From Chryseobacterium sp. Tr-659 (GTDB lineage Bacteria > Bacteroidota > Bacteroidia > Flavobacteriales > Weeksellaceae), in NCBI RefSeq assembly GCF_011752975.1, contig NZ_VWWP01000009.1:104882-168881 (forward strand): 64,000 nt of DNA, given 5' to 3'. This document shows positions 43,045-50,807 of this stretch, in pieces. The notes below the pieces were generated by a model. That model did no database searches, was not told the DNA's origin, and worked only from the letters and a program-made list of their open reading frames with translations. The position numbers and the translations under genes were made by a program. Position 1 is the first letter of the stretch. Each line of letters starts with the position of its first letter.

Positions 43045-43257
43045 TCAATTTTTATTATTTTCTCCTATTTCTTTCTCGTCTTTATTTTTGTCGCCATTTT
43101 CATCATTTTCTTTGATTTTTTCATCATCAAAAAGGATTCTGACAGCAGGAGATTCATCATCTTCAAACTGTCCTTTTCGGGCATACACTATAAATACGAC
43201 CAAGAAAATCGCAGCCAAAGAAACACTGCAGAGGATCATTAAATATAGAATATCCAT
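43045..43257 (-). CDS. ccoS: cbb3 oxidase maturation protein CcoS
   Basis: A 70-residue protein: one N-terminal helix (MDILYLMILCSVSLAAIFLVVFIVYARKG-type), then GQFEDDESPAVRILFDD, the acidic motif of CcoS, and a long Lys/Glu/Asn-rich tail. CcoS is needed for cofactor (heme and copper) insertion into cbb3 oxidase. The tail after residue 45 is longer and more charged than in the usual 50-60 residue proteins. It is the first gene of the structural transcript and is preceded by an FNR-like palindrome. Confidence 0.9.
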   Translation of the reverse strand: MDILYLMILCSVSLAAIFLVVFIVYARKGQFEDDESPAVRILFDDEKIKENDENGDKNKDEKEIGENNKN

Positions 43258-43288
43258 TGGACAACAAAATTAACCTATTTTCGGGGTT

Positions 43289-43319
43289 CAAATTTAGTGA
43301 AAAATAATGACATTCATCA
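43289..43319 (-). promoter_or_regulatory. Predicted ccoS promoter with FNR/CRP-like site
   Basis: On the minus strand TGATGAATGTCA (43319-43308; TGA-N6-TCA symmetry) precedes the exact -7 box TAAATTTG (43296-43289), with ATG at 43257. The palindrome overlies the -33 region, so a Crp/Fnr protein could replace or block that contact. Confidence 0.55.
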
Positions 43320-43366
43320 CGAAATGCCGATTTCATCTAATTTAAAATCAGTCTAAATAAGGGCTT

Positions 43367-45751
43367 TTACGCCTGCTTTTTGAAATATTTCCGCCCTAAA
43401 ATCCAGGTTGAAAGTGTGGTGAATGTAACCACCGTGATCGAACTGATTGGCATAATGATTGCTGCAAAGAGGGGATGCATATGTCCTGTGACTGCGTAAC
43501 TTAAACCAACGATATTATATAGAAAACTGATTATAAATGTCATTTTCACAATCGTGATAGATCCCTTGCAAACGTTCAGGTAATGGTCTAAATTCACCAC
43601 TTTTTCACCATTCATGATCACATCGGAAGAAGGGGTGAAGCTGTTCGTGTCATCAGCAATTGCAATACCTACATTACTCTGCTTTAATGCTCCTGCATCA
43701 TTAAGTCCGTCTCCAAGCATTGCTACTTTCATGTGCTGATCCTGAAGGGCTTTTATGTAGTTCAGTTTATCTTCAGGACTTTGATTAAAGGCCATTCCTT
43801 TATAGTTCGGGATAAGTTCCTTAAGCTGATTTTCTTCTGAAGAATTATCTCCGCTCAAGATAAATATTTTGTAGTTGGTTAATTTGGTAAAAAGTTCTTT
43901 CAGTTTAGGACGGTATTCGTTTTTGAAGATAAATTTGCCTAAAAACTGTCCGTTTTTGCTGATATAAACTGCCGTTTCAAGGTTTTTAGGTTCCTGATCG
44001 TTATATCTTGCAGAGCCAATTTTGTATAGATTTCCTCTCACGCTGGCTTCATATCCTTTTCCGGAAATTTCACGGAAGTTTTCTACAGGATAATAATCGT
44101 CACTTACTTCTATAAATTCATATAATGATTTTGAAAGTGGGTGATTGGAATTCTTTAATAATGTTTTGATATTCAGAGAATCAAATTCATTGATGTCAGA
44201 TCCTTCATATCTGATATTTGATTTCTTTCTATGGGTAATTGTTCCTGTTTTATCAAAAACAATAGTGTCCAGTTTCGCTATTTTTTCAATCGTTAAAGTA
44301 TCTTTTACATAGAATTTATTTCGGCCTAAAATCCTCATAATGTGTCCGAAAGTGAACGGAGCAGACAATGCAAGTGCGCAAGGACAGGCAATAATCAGAA
44401 TGGCGGAGATAACCTGAAACATTTTCTCCAGATCTATGAATGCCCAATAAGTTCCTGCAACAAGGGCAATACCTAAAATAATGAACGTGAAATATTTACT
44501 AATGTTGTTGGTCAGTGTGTCAAGCCCGGTCTCATGTTTCTTAAAGGCTTCTTTGTTCCAAAGCTGGGTAAGATAACTTTGGTCAACATCCTTGATAACT
44601 TCCAGTTCCAGAGATGAACCTATCTGCTTCCCTCCTGCAAAAATCTTATCGCCAGGCTGTTTACTGATACTTTCACTTTCTCCCGTGATGAAGCTATTGT
44701 CTATATTTCCTTCTCCATTGATCAGAATTCCGTCAACAGGAATGATTTCCTGATTTCTAACGAGAATTCTGTCGCCAACTTTTATTTCTGAAAGTAAAAT
44801 ATTATCCTGTTTTCCTTCGAAATCAACTTTTGTTACGGCAATCGGATAGAAAGATTTGTAATCTCTGTCGTAAGAAAGAGCATTGTATGTTCTTTTTTGG
44901 AAAATTTTCCCGAGAAGCATAAAGAATAAAAGTCCACAAAGGGTATCGAAATATCCTGGGCCATAATCTGTTACCACTTCATAAATACTTCTTCCGTATA
45001 GAACAAAAATTCCTAGAACAATTGGGACATCAATATTAACGATCTTATTTTTTAGCCCGTACCATGCAGATTTATAATAATCTGAAGCTGAGTAAAATAC
45101 AACGGGTGTAGCCAAAAGGAATATCAAAGTTCTGAATAAGCCTTTATAATGTTCCATCCAATAATCTTCACCTCCAATATATTCAGGAAAGGCAAGGAAC
45201 ATTCCGTTACCGAAAGCAAAAGCTGCAATGGCAAATTTTACTAATAAAGATTTGTCGAGATGATCTTCATTTTTATCAGCAGTTTCAAGACTGATAACGG
45301 GTTTATACCCTAGGTTGGTTAGAAATTTAGCTAGTTCGCTTAATTTCAGGTCATTATGGCTGAATGATATCTGTAAGGTTTTCCTTGTAAAGTTTACCTG
45401 TGAATATTTAATATGTGGATTTAAAGTATGAAGGCTTTCCAATAGCCAGATACAAGAAGAACAGTGGATTACAGGGATTTTGAATGTGACAAGGCTTGTA
45501 TTTCCTTCAGAAAAATCAGTCACTTTTTCAAAGATTTCCGGGGTGTCTAAGTAATCAAACTGGGTAGCATTTTCATCATTCGGACGAATTCCTGCCCCCT
45601 TATTAAGTTCATAGAAATTGCTTAAATTATTTAAATTTAGAATTTCGTAAACAGACTTACATCCATTACAACAGAAAGTCTTTTCATCAAATAAAATTCT
45701 CTCTTTTTCTATACCTTGACCACAATGAAAACAGTTCTCGCTCACCACCAT
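43367..45751 (-). CDS. ccoI: Cu-translocating P-type ATPase for cbb3 assembly (CcoI/FixI)
   Basis: A 794-residue P1B-type ATPase. The N-terminal Zn-ribbon-like part has CFHCGQGI and CCNGCKSVYEIL; a ferredoxin-fold metal domain follows with IHCSSCIWLLESL. The membrane metal site is ACPCALALSAPF, the phosphorylation site is DKTGT, and the hinge AMLGDGLNDAGAL is intact. An acidic C-terminal tail is absent. It exports copper to the CuB site of the oxidase. The ATG at 45751 is preferred; the longer frame overlaps the Crp/Fnr gene promoter. It is divergent from the Crp/Fnr gene. Confidence 0.95.
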   Translation of the reverse strand: MVVSENCFHCGQGIEKERILFDEKTFCCNGCKSVYEILNLNNLSNFYELNKGAGIRPNDENATQFDYLDTPEIFEKVTDFSEGNTSLVTFKIPVIHCSSCIWLLESLHTLNPHIKYSQVNFTRKTLQISFSHNDLKLSELAKFLTNLGYKPVISLETADKNEDHLDKSLLVKFAIAAFAFGNGMFLAFPEYIGGEDYWMEHYKGLFRTLIFLLATPVVFYSASDYYKSAWYGLKNKIVNIDVPIVLGIFVLYGRSIYEVVTDYGPGYFDTLCGLLFFMLLGKIFQKRTYNALSYDRDYKSFYPIAVTKVDFEGKQDNILLSEIKVGDRILVRNQEIIPVDGILINGEGNIDNSFITGESESISKQPGDKIFAGGKQIGSSLELEVIKDVDQSYLTQLWNKEAFKKHETGLDTLTNNISKYFTFIILGIALVAGTYWAFIDLEKMFQVISAILIIACPCALALSAPFTFGHIMRILGRNKFYVKDTLTIEKIAKLDTIVFDKTGTITHRKKSNIRYEGSDINEFDSLNIKTLLKNSNHPLSKSLYEFIEVSDDYYPVENFREISGKGYEASVRGNLYKIGSARYNDQEPKNLETAVYISKNGQFLGKFIFKNEYRPKLKELFTKLTNYKIFILSGDNSSEENQLKELIPNYKGMAFNQSPEDKLNYIKALQDQHMKVAMLGDGLNDAGALKQSNVGIAIADDTNSFTPSSDVIMNGEKVVNLDHYLNVCKGSITIVKMTFIISFLYNIVGLSYAVTGHMHPLFAAIIMPISSITVVTFTTLSTWILGRKYFKKQA

Positions 45752-45765
45752 AAAATATTGAAGTA

Positions 45766-45773
45766 CAAAATTA
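45766..45773 (-). promoter_or_regulatory. Predicted -7 box of ccoI
   Basis: TAATTTTG on the minus strand (exact TAnnTTTG), 15-22 bp before the ATG at 45751. The FNR-like palindrome 45817-45828 would be centred near -62 relative to its start, a class I activator position. Confidence 0.45.
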
Positions 45774-45785
45774 TAACAATTTTTT

Positions 45786-45828
45786 TTGTTTATCGTGTTA
45801 AAAAGTTCTATTTTTGTGATAAATATCA
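45786..45828 (+). promoter_or_regulatory. Promoter of the Crp/Fnr gene with overlapping FNR-like palindrome
   Basis: TTG (45786-45788), 20 bp, TATTTTTG (45809-45816) is a full Bacteroidetes promoter. TGATAAATATCA (45817-45828) directly follows; it matches the FNR core TGAT-N4-ATCA and covers the likely transcription start, an autorepression position. Confidence 0.65.
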
Positions 45829-45834
45829 TATAAA

Positions 45835-46548
45835 ATGCCGCAGGAACAACAGATAGCAATTGAAGAGAGGTTCGCCAGAGTTTTTAATGATAAATCATTT
45901 AAGGAAAGACTTTCTAGCGCAGATTTTGAAAAATATATTAACGGTAAAAAAAGATTGAGTTTTCAGAAACACGATACTATTTTCGAGGATGGAGAAGCTC
46001 CGAAAGGAGTATTTGTTCTTGAGAAAGGAGCCGCTAAATTATCCAAATCAGGAGCATTCGGGAAAGATCAGATTTTAAGATTTATCAAAGAAGGAGATAT
46101 CATCGGCTATCGTTCTTTGCTTTGCGGGGAAAATTTCCAGGCCAAAGCAGAAGCAATGACAGATATTGAATGTGTTTTCTTACCCGCTGATATTTTCATG
46201 TATCTTCTGGAGGTAGATCCACAGCTGTCTTTCGTAATGCTTCAGAAAATTTCATACGAATTAGGAGAATCTTCCAATACCATTACTTTCCTTGCACAGA
46301 AAACTGTAAGAGAAAGACTGGCCGAAATCCTATTGCTTTTAGAACAGAAACTGGGAGTAGATCCGGAAGGTTTCATCAAGATCTCATTAACAAGGGAAGA
46401 AATTGCCAACATTATTGGTACTGCCACAGAAAGTGCCATCCGTCTCATCTCGGAATTCAAACAGGATAGCCTGATTGAAGTGGACGGAAGAAATATCAAG
46501 ATCTTAAATCACGATAAACTCATGAAACTCGGTCACGTAGTTTTATAA
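45835..46548 (+). CDS. Crp/Fnr-family transcription regulator, divergent from the cbb3 locus
   Basis: A 237-residue regulator. A cyclic-nucleotide-type beta-roll (about 35-125; ILRFIKEGDIIGYRSLL) is followed by a dimerisation helix and a C-terminal winged helix with LTREEIANIIGTATESAIRLISEF. The recognition helix keeps the Glu and Arg of the ExxSR motif but has Ile in place of Ser. The N-terminal Cys cluster of an oxygen-sensing FNR is missing, so it is not itself an iron-sulfur sensor. It probably controls the adjacent oxidase genes through the palindromes at their promoters and represses itself. Confidence 0.9.
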   Translation: MPQEQQIAIEERFARVFNDKSFKERLSSADFEKYINGKKRLSFQKHDTIFEDGEAPKGVFVLEKGAAKLSKSGAFGKDQILRFIKEGDIIGYRSLLCGENFQAKAEAMTDIECVFLPADIFMYLLEVDPQLSFVMLQKISYELGESSNTITFLAQKTVRERLAEILLLLEQKLGVDPEGFIKISLTREEIANIIGTATESAIRLISEFKQDSLIEVDGRNIKILNHDKLMKLGHVVL

Positions 46549-46564
46549 AAATCATAGAAAACTT

Positions 46565-46588
46565 AAGTCGGCTCAGGGCCGACTTTTT
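46565..46588 (+). terminator. Terminator after the Crp/Fnr gene
   Basis: An 8-bp GC-rich stem (AAGTCGGC with GCCGACTT), 5-nt loop and T tail. Confidence 0.88.
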
Positions 46589-46610
46589 AACTTTTAAAAA
46601 TAGATAAATT

Positions 46611-47426
46611 ATGTCTGTTCACTCTGAAATTAAAAAAGTTACAACTGAAACCTTGCGTAAAATGAAATTCGACAAGGAAAAAATAACAATGCTTACAGCC
46701 TACGATTTTACTACTGCAAAGATGGTAGACGCAGGAGGTGTGGATGCTATTTTGATTGGAGACTCTGCAGCGAATGTAATGGCTGGTTTTGAAACTACAC
46801 TACCTATTACACTGGATCAGATGATCTATCATGCTCAAAGTGTGGTAAGAGGAACTGACAGAGCTTTGGTAGTAGCAGATCTGCCTTTCGGAACTTATCA
46901 GAGTAATCCTGAAAAAGCATTGGAATCGGCGGTAAGAATGATGAAGGAAGGAGGTGCGCATGCGGTAAAGATTGAAGGAGGAAAAGAAATTTCCAAATCG
47001 ATCAAAAAAATTATCAATGCAGGAATTCCGGTAATGGGACATTTAGGATTAACGCCACAATCCATTTATAAATTCGGAACCTATAAAGTAAGAGCTAAAG
47101 AAGAGGCAGAAGCTGAAAAACTGATTGCTGATGCACAGCTTTTGGAAGAATTGGGATGTTTTTCCATTGTATTGGAAAAAATTCCGGCAGAATTAGCAAA
47201 GAAAGTTACTGAAAGTATCTCTATTCCTACGATCGGGATTGGTGCGGGAGCAGACTGTGACGGACAAGTTCTTGTATATCACGATATGGTAGGAATGAAC
47301 AAAGGCTTCAGTCCGAAATTCTTAAGAAGATACCTTGATCTTTACACCGAAATTACGGGAGCGGTTGCTCAATATGTAAAAGATGTGAAATCTGTTGAAT
47401 TTCCAAACGAAAACGAAAGCTATTAA
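46611..47426 (+). CDS. panB: 3-methyl-2-oxobutanoate hydroxymethyltransferase (PanB)
   Basis: A 271-residue enzyme making ketopantoate from 2-oxoisovalerate and methylene-THF, the first step of pantothenate and CoA synthesis. Motifs include TAYDFTTAKMVDAGGVDAILIGDSAANVM, DLPFGTYQ, AVKIEGGKE, GHLGLTPQS and IGIGAGADCDGQVLV. The metal ligands (Asp in GDS, Asp in ADLPFG, Glu in KIEGG) are in place. It is 5 bp before a small membrane protein gene and likely co-transcribed with the pseudouridine synthase. Confidence 0.97.
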   Translation: MSVHSEIKKVTTETLRKMKFDKEKITMLTAYDFTTAKMVDAGGVDAILIGDSAANVMAGFETTLPITLDQMIYHAQSVVRGTDRALVVADLPFGTYQSNPEKALESAVRMMKEGGAHAVKIEGGKEISKSIKKIINAGIPVMGHLGLTPQSIYKFGTYKVRAKEEAEAEKLIADAQLLEELGCFSIVLEKIPAELAKKVTESISIPTIGIGAGADCDGQVLVYHDMVGMNKGFSPKFLRRYLDLYTEITGAVAQYVKDVKSVEFPNENESY

Positions 47427-47431
47427 TTCAT

Positions 47432-47749
47432 ATGCAGAACCAACAACAATCTATTCAGGGAATATTATCTATTGCAGCGCTGATCTGTCTTGCAGTAGGG
47501 TGGTTTAATTTATTTTCCCCGGAAATCAATCACTTGCTTTCAAGAAAAATTTTTTATGTTCTGATAGGAGCTAGCTTCTTCATTCAGGCTCCGCTGCTTA
47601 CCAACAAAAACTTTGTTTACGCTATGTATGCAGCTGCTGTTATCTGCGTATTGGGAGCTTTTATACCAGAGGGTTCAAATCTTTCAGCGATTAAAACAGT
47701 AGGGCTTCTGGCGGGGATTATCCTGTCATTATCTAATAGGAGAAGATAG
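47432..47749 (+). CDS. Small membrane protein of unknown function
   Basis: A 105-residue protein with three or four hydrophobic helices (GILSIAALICLAVGWFNLF, IFYVLIGASFFIQAPLL, FVYAMYAAAVICVLGAFI, TVGLLAGIILSLSN) and a basic end. No family is recognised. It lies between panB (5 bp) and the pseudouridine synthase (11 bp), so it belongs to their transcript; the context does not tell what it does. Confidence 0.72.
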   Translation: MQNQQQSIQGILSIAALICLAVGWFNLFSPEINHLLSRKIFYVLIGASFFIQAPLLTNKNFVYAMYAAAVICVLGAFIPEGSNLSAIKTVGLLAGIILSLSNRRR

Positions 47750-47760
47750 ACTGAAAAAAT

Positions 47761-48438
47761 ATGAAGGAGCAGATTGTATATGAAGACAACCATCTTTTAG
47801 TGGTTAATAAAAAAGTCGGCCAGCTCGTACAGGGCGATAAAACGGGCGATGAATCACTACTGGAATCTATAAAAAATTTTATAAAAATAAGAGATGCTAA
47901 GCCGGGAAATGTCTTTCTCGGTTTGGTTCATCGCATAGACCGGCCTACATCAGGCTTAGTAATTTATGCAAAAACTTCCAAAGCACTTTCACGTTTGACT
48001 CAGATGGTGAAGAATCGTGAAGTTAAAAAAACATATTGGGCAGTTGTGGGAAAAGAGATGATTCCACAGAGCCAAAGGCTTATTCATTATTTAAAGAAAA
48101 ATGAAAAAAATAATAAAGCCATTGTGTTTCCTAAGGCTACAGATGGAGCGAAAGAAGCTATCTTAACTTATCACGTCATTAAAACACTGGATAATTATCT
48201 GCTTCTTGAAATTGATCTTGAAACAGGAAGACACCACCAGATCCGTGCTCAGTTATCCAAAACGGGTGTTCCGATCAAAGGCGATTTAAAATATGGATCT
48301 CCACGCTCCAATCCGGATGGAGGGATCAATCTTCATGCAAGAAAACTGGAGTTTATTCATCCTGTGACTAAAGAGAAAATTGAAATTATAGCTCCGGTTC
48401 CACAAAATGATGCGATTTGGAGAGCTTGTGAAGAGTAA
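47761..48438 (+). CDS. RluA-family RNA pseudouridine synthase
   Basis: A 225-residue enzyme. The catalytic motif is GLVHRIDRPTSGLVIYAKT, with the Asp that attacks uridine; the opening IVYEDNHLLVVNKKVGQLVQ and the closing ETGRHHQIRAQLSKTGVPIKGDLKYG and INLHARKLEFIHP match the RluA/RsuA fold. There is no S4 domain, so it is the short RluA/TruC-like type. The target (23S rRNA or tRNA) is not deducible. Confidence 0.9.
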   Translation: MKEQIVYEDNHLLVVNKKVGQLVQGDKTGDESLLESIKNFIKIRDAKPGNVFLGLVHRIDRPTSGLVIYAKTSKALSRLTQMVKNREVKKTYWAVVGKEMIPQSQRLIHYLKKNEKNNKAIVFPKATDGAKEAILTYHVIKTLDNYLLLEIDLETGRHHQIRAQLSKTGVPIKGDLKYGSPRSNPDGGINLHARKLEFIHPVTKEKIEIIAPVPQNDAIWRACEE

Positions 48439-48458
48439 TTAACGGAAAAGGAACTTAT

Positions 48459-48497
48459 AAAAAATGGAAACTGGAAGTGATTCAGTTTCCATTTTTT
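48459..48497 (+). terminator. Terminator after the pseudouridine synthase
   Basis: A 15-bp stem (AAAAAATGGAAACTG with CAGTTTCCATTTTTT), 9-nt loop, T-rich tail. Confidence 0.88.
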
Positions 48498-48576
48498 ATT
48501 TAAATAAATTCAAAAAAAATTTCAGGCTATTACATCTCGGTCCTCCGTCATCCTGTTTCCATCTCTATCAAAAATT

Positions 48577-48606
48577 TTGCCCATTCTGAAAAAATAACTA
48601 ACTTCG
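48577..48606 (+). promoter_or_regulatory. Predicted thiamine operon promoter
   Basis: TTG (48577-48579), 19 bp, TAACTTCG (48599-48606; one base from TAnnTTTG). The predicted start near 48612 coincides with the first base of the riboswitch P1 stem, which supports the call. Confidence 0.6.
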
Positions 48607-48612
48607 TCCCAT

Positions 48613-48692
48613 ACTTTAGGGGTGTCTGTTATCAACAGACTGAGACTTTACCCTTTGAACCTGATCTGGATCATACCAGCGTAGGGAAAAGT
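48613..48692 (+). ncRNA. TPP riboswitch (THI box) of the thiamine operon
   Basis: P1 is ACTTT (48613-48617) with AAAGT (48688-48692). The conserved cores are GGGGTG near 48619, CTGAGA (48640-48645), and the pyrophosphate-sensor part: ACCCTTTGAACCTGATCTGG followed by ATCATACCAGCGTAGGGAA. The match to the THI-box consensus is nearly complete. Beyond P1, AAAAGT (48687-48692) can instead pair with ACTTTT (48698-48703), a likely switching helix. It controls thiS-thiC and the following genes. Confidence 0.96.
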
Positions 48693-48705
48693 AGATGACT
48701 TTTGC

Positions 48706-48766
48706 TGTACATTCTATTGTACAATAATAGCCATTCCTAAAGTGTACTTAAATTATTTAGGAATGG
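48706..48766 (+). promoter_or_regulatory. Riboswitch expression platform: hairpin that sequesters the thiS start codon
   Basis: TGTACA appears at 48706-48711 and 48718-48723 and can form a 6-bp hairpin. Next, CCATTCCTAAA (48731-48741) pairs perfectly with TTTAGGAATGG (48756-48766); the second arm contains AGGA and the thiS ATG (48763-48765). There is no T run, so control is probably at translation. The loop (TGTAC) could also pair with the upstream TGTACA. Confidence 0.65.
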
Positions 48767-48969
48767 AACTTATAATCAACCACACCCGAAAAACATTTGA
48801 AATACTTCCTGAAAATCTGGAAGCATTACTGGCTATTGAGCTGCCCGGAAAGAAAAAGGGCATTGCCGTTGCTCTAAACAATCGTATCATTCCGCTCTCT
48901 GCCTGGGCGGAAACAATCCTTAACAATCAAGATTCAATTTTAATCATTACTGCCACTCAAGGCGGTTAA
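48763..48969 (+). CDS. thiS: Sulfur carrier protein ThiS
   Basis: A 68-residue beta-grasp protein ending in TATQGG; the terminal Gly-Gly is adenylated by ThiF and carries the sulfur for thiazole. The ATG at 48763 is preferred over 48742, because the latter would add MYLNYLG from the riboswitch hairpin loop and typical ThiS proteins have 65-70 residues. It is the first gene of the thiamine operon and its start codon is inside the riboswitch-linked hairpin. Confidence 0.92.
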   Translation: MELIINHTRKTFEILPENLEALLAIELPGKKKGIAVALNNRIIPLSAWAETILNNQDSILIITATQGG

Positions 48970-48995
48970 TTCTCATATTTAATACCCCAAAAATT

Positions 48996-50807
48996 ATGGC
49001 TCACTCCATTACATGTTCGCCATTTCCGAACTCAAAGAAAATTTACGTTGAAGGTAAAATACATCCAATCAGCGTAGCCATGCGTGAAATACAGCTTAGT
49101 CCCACCAAACTTACCAATGGCGGCTTTGAACATAATGCTCCGGTAACCATTTACGACACTTCAGGGCCTTATACTGACGAAAATGCAGTTATTGACATTC
49201 AAAAAGGACTTCCAAGGATAAGAGAACAATGGATTCTGGACAGAAATGACGTAAATATCCTGGACGGAATCACTTCTGAATACGGGAAAGCCCGTTTAGC
49301 AGATCCACGTCTTGATGAATTAAGATTCTCCTACGATCATAAACCTAAAGTAGCACAGGAAGGAAAAGAATTGACCCAGCTTTACTATGCAAAACAGGGA
49401 ATTATTACCCCTGAAATGGAATATATTGCGATCAGAGAAAATCAAAGAATAGAACAGCTGGAATCCGTATCAAAAGAGATGGCTTTTCAACATCCAGGAC
49501 ACAGTTTTGGAGCCAATACACCGAAAAGCAAAATCACTCCGGAATTCGTAAGAGATGAAATTGCTGCAGGAAGAGCGATCATTCCGAATAACATCAACCA
49601 TCCGGAAAGTGAGCCAATGATTATCGGAAGAAATTTTCTAGTGAAAATCAATGCCAATATCGGAAATAGTGCCGTTTCATCCAGTATTGAAGAGGAAGTA
49701 GAAAAAGCAGTTTGGGCTTGCCGATGGGGAGCTGACACAATTATGGACCTTTCAACCGGGAAAAATATTCACGAAACAAGAGAATGGATCATCAGAAACA
49801 GTCCGGTTCCTATTGGTACCGTTCCTATTTATCAGGCATTGGAAAAAGTAAAAGGAGTTCCTGAAGATCTTACATGGGAAATTTTTAGAGATACCCTGAT
49901 TGAACAGGCTGAGCAGGGCGTTTCTTATTTTACAATCCATGCGGGAGTTTTGTTGAGATACATTCATTTAACAGCCAACAGAGTAACCGGAATTGTTTCC
50001 AGAGGAGGGTCTATTATGGCAAAATGGTGTTTGTTCCATCATAAAGAAAGCTTCCTGTATACTCATTTTGAAGAGATTTGTGAGATCATGAAAAAGTATG
50101 ACGTTGCTTTTTCTCTTGGAGACGGTCTTCGTCCGGGATCTATTGCAGATGCTAATGACGCAGCACAGTTTGCAGAACTGGAAACTTTAGGTGAGCTAAC
50201 CAAAATAGCCTGGAAACATAATGTACAAGTCATGATTGAAGGCCCGGGACACGTTCCGATGCATATGATTAAAGAAAATATGGATAAACAGCTGAAAGAA
50301 TGCCACGAAGCTCCTTTTTATACATTAGGCCCTTTGACAACTGATATTGCACCAGGCTATGATCACATTACTTCAGGGATCGGGGCTGCCATGATCGGGT
50401 GGTTTGGTTGTGCAATGCTTTGCTATGTGACTCCGAAGGAACATTTAGGACTTCCGAATAAAGATGATGTAAAAGTAGGGGTAATCACCTATAAACTGGC
50501 CGCACATGCAGCAGATCTGGCAAAAGGGCATCCCGGTGCACAGTACAGAGACAACGCCTTAAGTAAAGCAAGGTTTGAATTCAGATGGGAAGATCAGTTC
50601 AACCTTTCATTAGATCCTGAGACTGCAAGAGCTTACCATGATGAAACACTTCCGGCAGAAGGAGCAAAAATAGCCCACTTCTGTTCTATGTGCGGACCGA
50701 AATTCTGTTCCATGAAGATTACTCAGGAAATTCGTGAATCTGCAGAAAAAGGAATGCTGGATAAATCTCAGGAGTTTATTGAAAAAGGGAAAGAAATCTA
50801 TATATGA
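48996..50807 (+). CDS. thiC: Phosphomethylpyrimidine synthase ThiC
   Basis: A 603-residue radical SAM enzyme that converts 5-aminoimidazole ribotide to HMP-phosphate. The fold markers are GANTPKSKITPEFVRDEIA, ADTIMDLSTGKNIHETREWI, GVLLRYIHLTANRVTGIVSRGGS and the C-terminal cluster motif HFCSMCGPKFCSMK (CxxCxxxxC). The length is normal for the group with an N-terminal domain. Its stop overlaps the next gene (ATGA), so translation is coupled. Confidence 0.98.
   Translation: MAHSITCSPFPNSKKIYVEGKIHPISVAMREIQLSPTKLTNGGFEHNAPVTIYDTSGPYTDENAVIDIQKGLPRIREQWILDRNDVNILDGITSEYGKARLADPRLDELRFSYDHKPKVAQEGKELTQLYYAKQGIITPEMEYIAIRENQRIEQLESVSKEMAFQHPGHSFGANTPKSKITPEFVRDEIAAGRAIIPNNINHPESEPMIIGRNFLVKINANIGNSAVSSSIEEEVEKAVWACRWGADTIMDLSTGKNIHETREWIIRNSPVPIGTVPIYQALEKVKGVPEDLTWEIFRDTLIEQAEQGVSYFTIHAGVLLRYIHLTANRVTGIVSRGGSIMAKWCLFHHKESFLYTHFEEICEIMKKYDVAFSLGDGLRPGSIADANDAAQFAELETLGELTKIAWKHNVQVMIEGPGHVPMHMIKENMDKQLKECHEAPFYTLGPLTTDIAPGYDHITSGIGAAMIGWFGCAMLCYVTPKEHLGLPNKDDVKVGVITYKLAAHAADLAKGHPGAQYRDNALSKARFEFRWEDQFNLSLDPETARAYHDETLPAEGAKIAHFCSMCGPKFCSMKITQEIRESAEKGMLDKSQEFIEKGKEIYI

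Larger units (their letters stand above)
48439..48762 (+). other. Intergenic region holding terminator, thi promoter and TPP riboswitch
   Basis: This 324-bp gap without a gene contains, in order, a terminator (48459-48497), about 80 bp without recognised features, a promoter (48577-48606), the TPP aptamer (48613-48692), two small hairpins and the first arm of the start-codon hairpin. No extra ORF or tRNA is visible. Confidence 0.8.
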
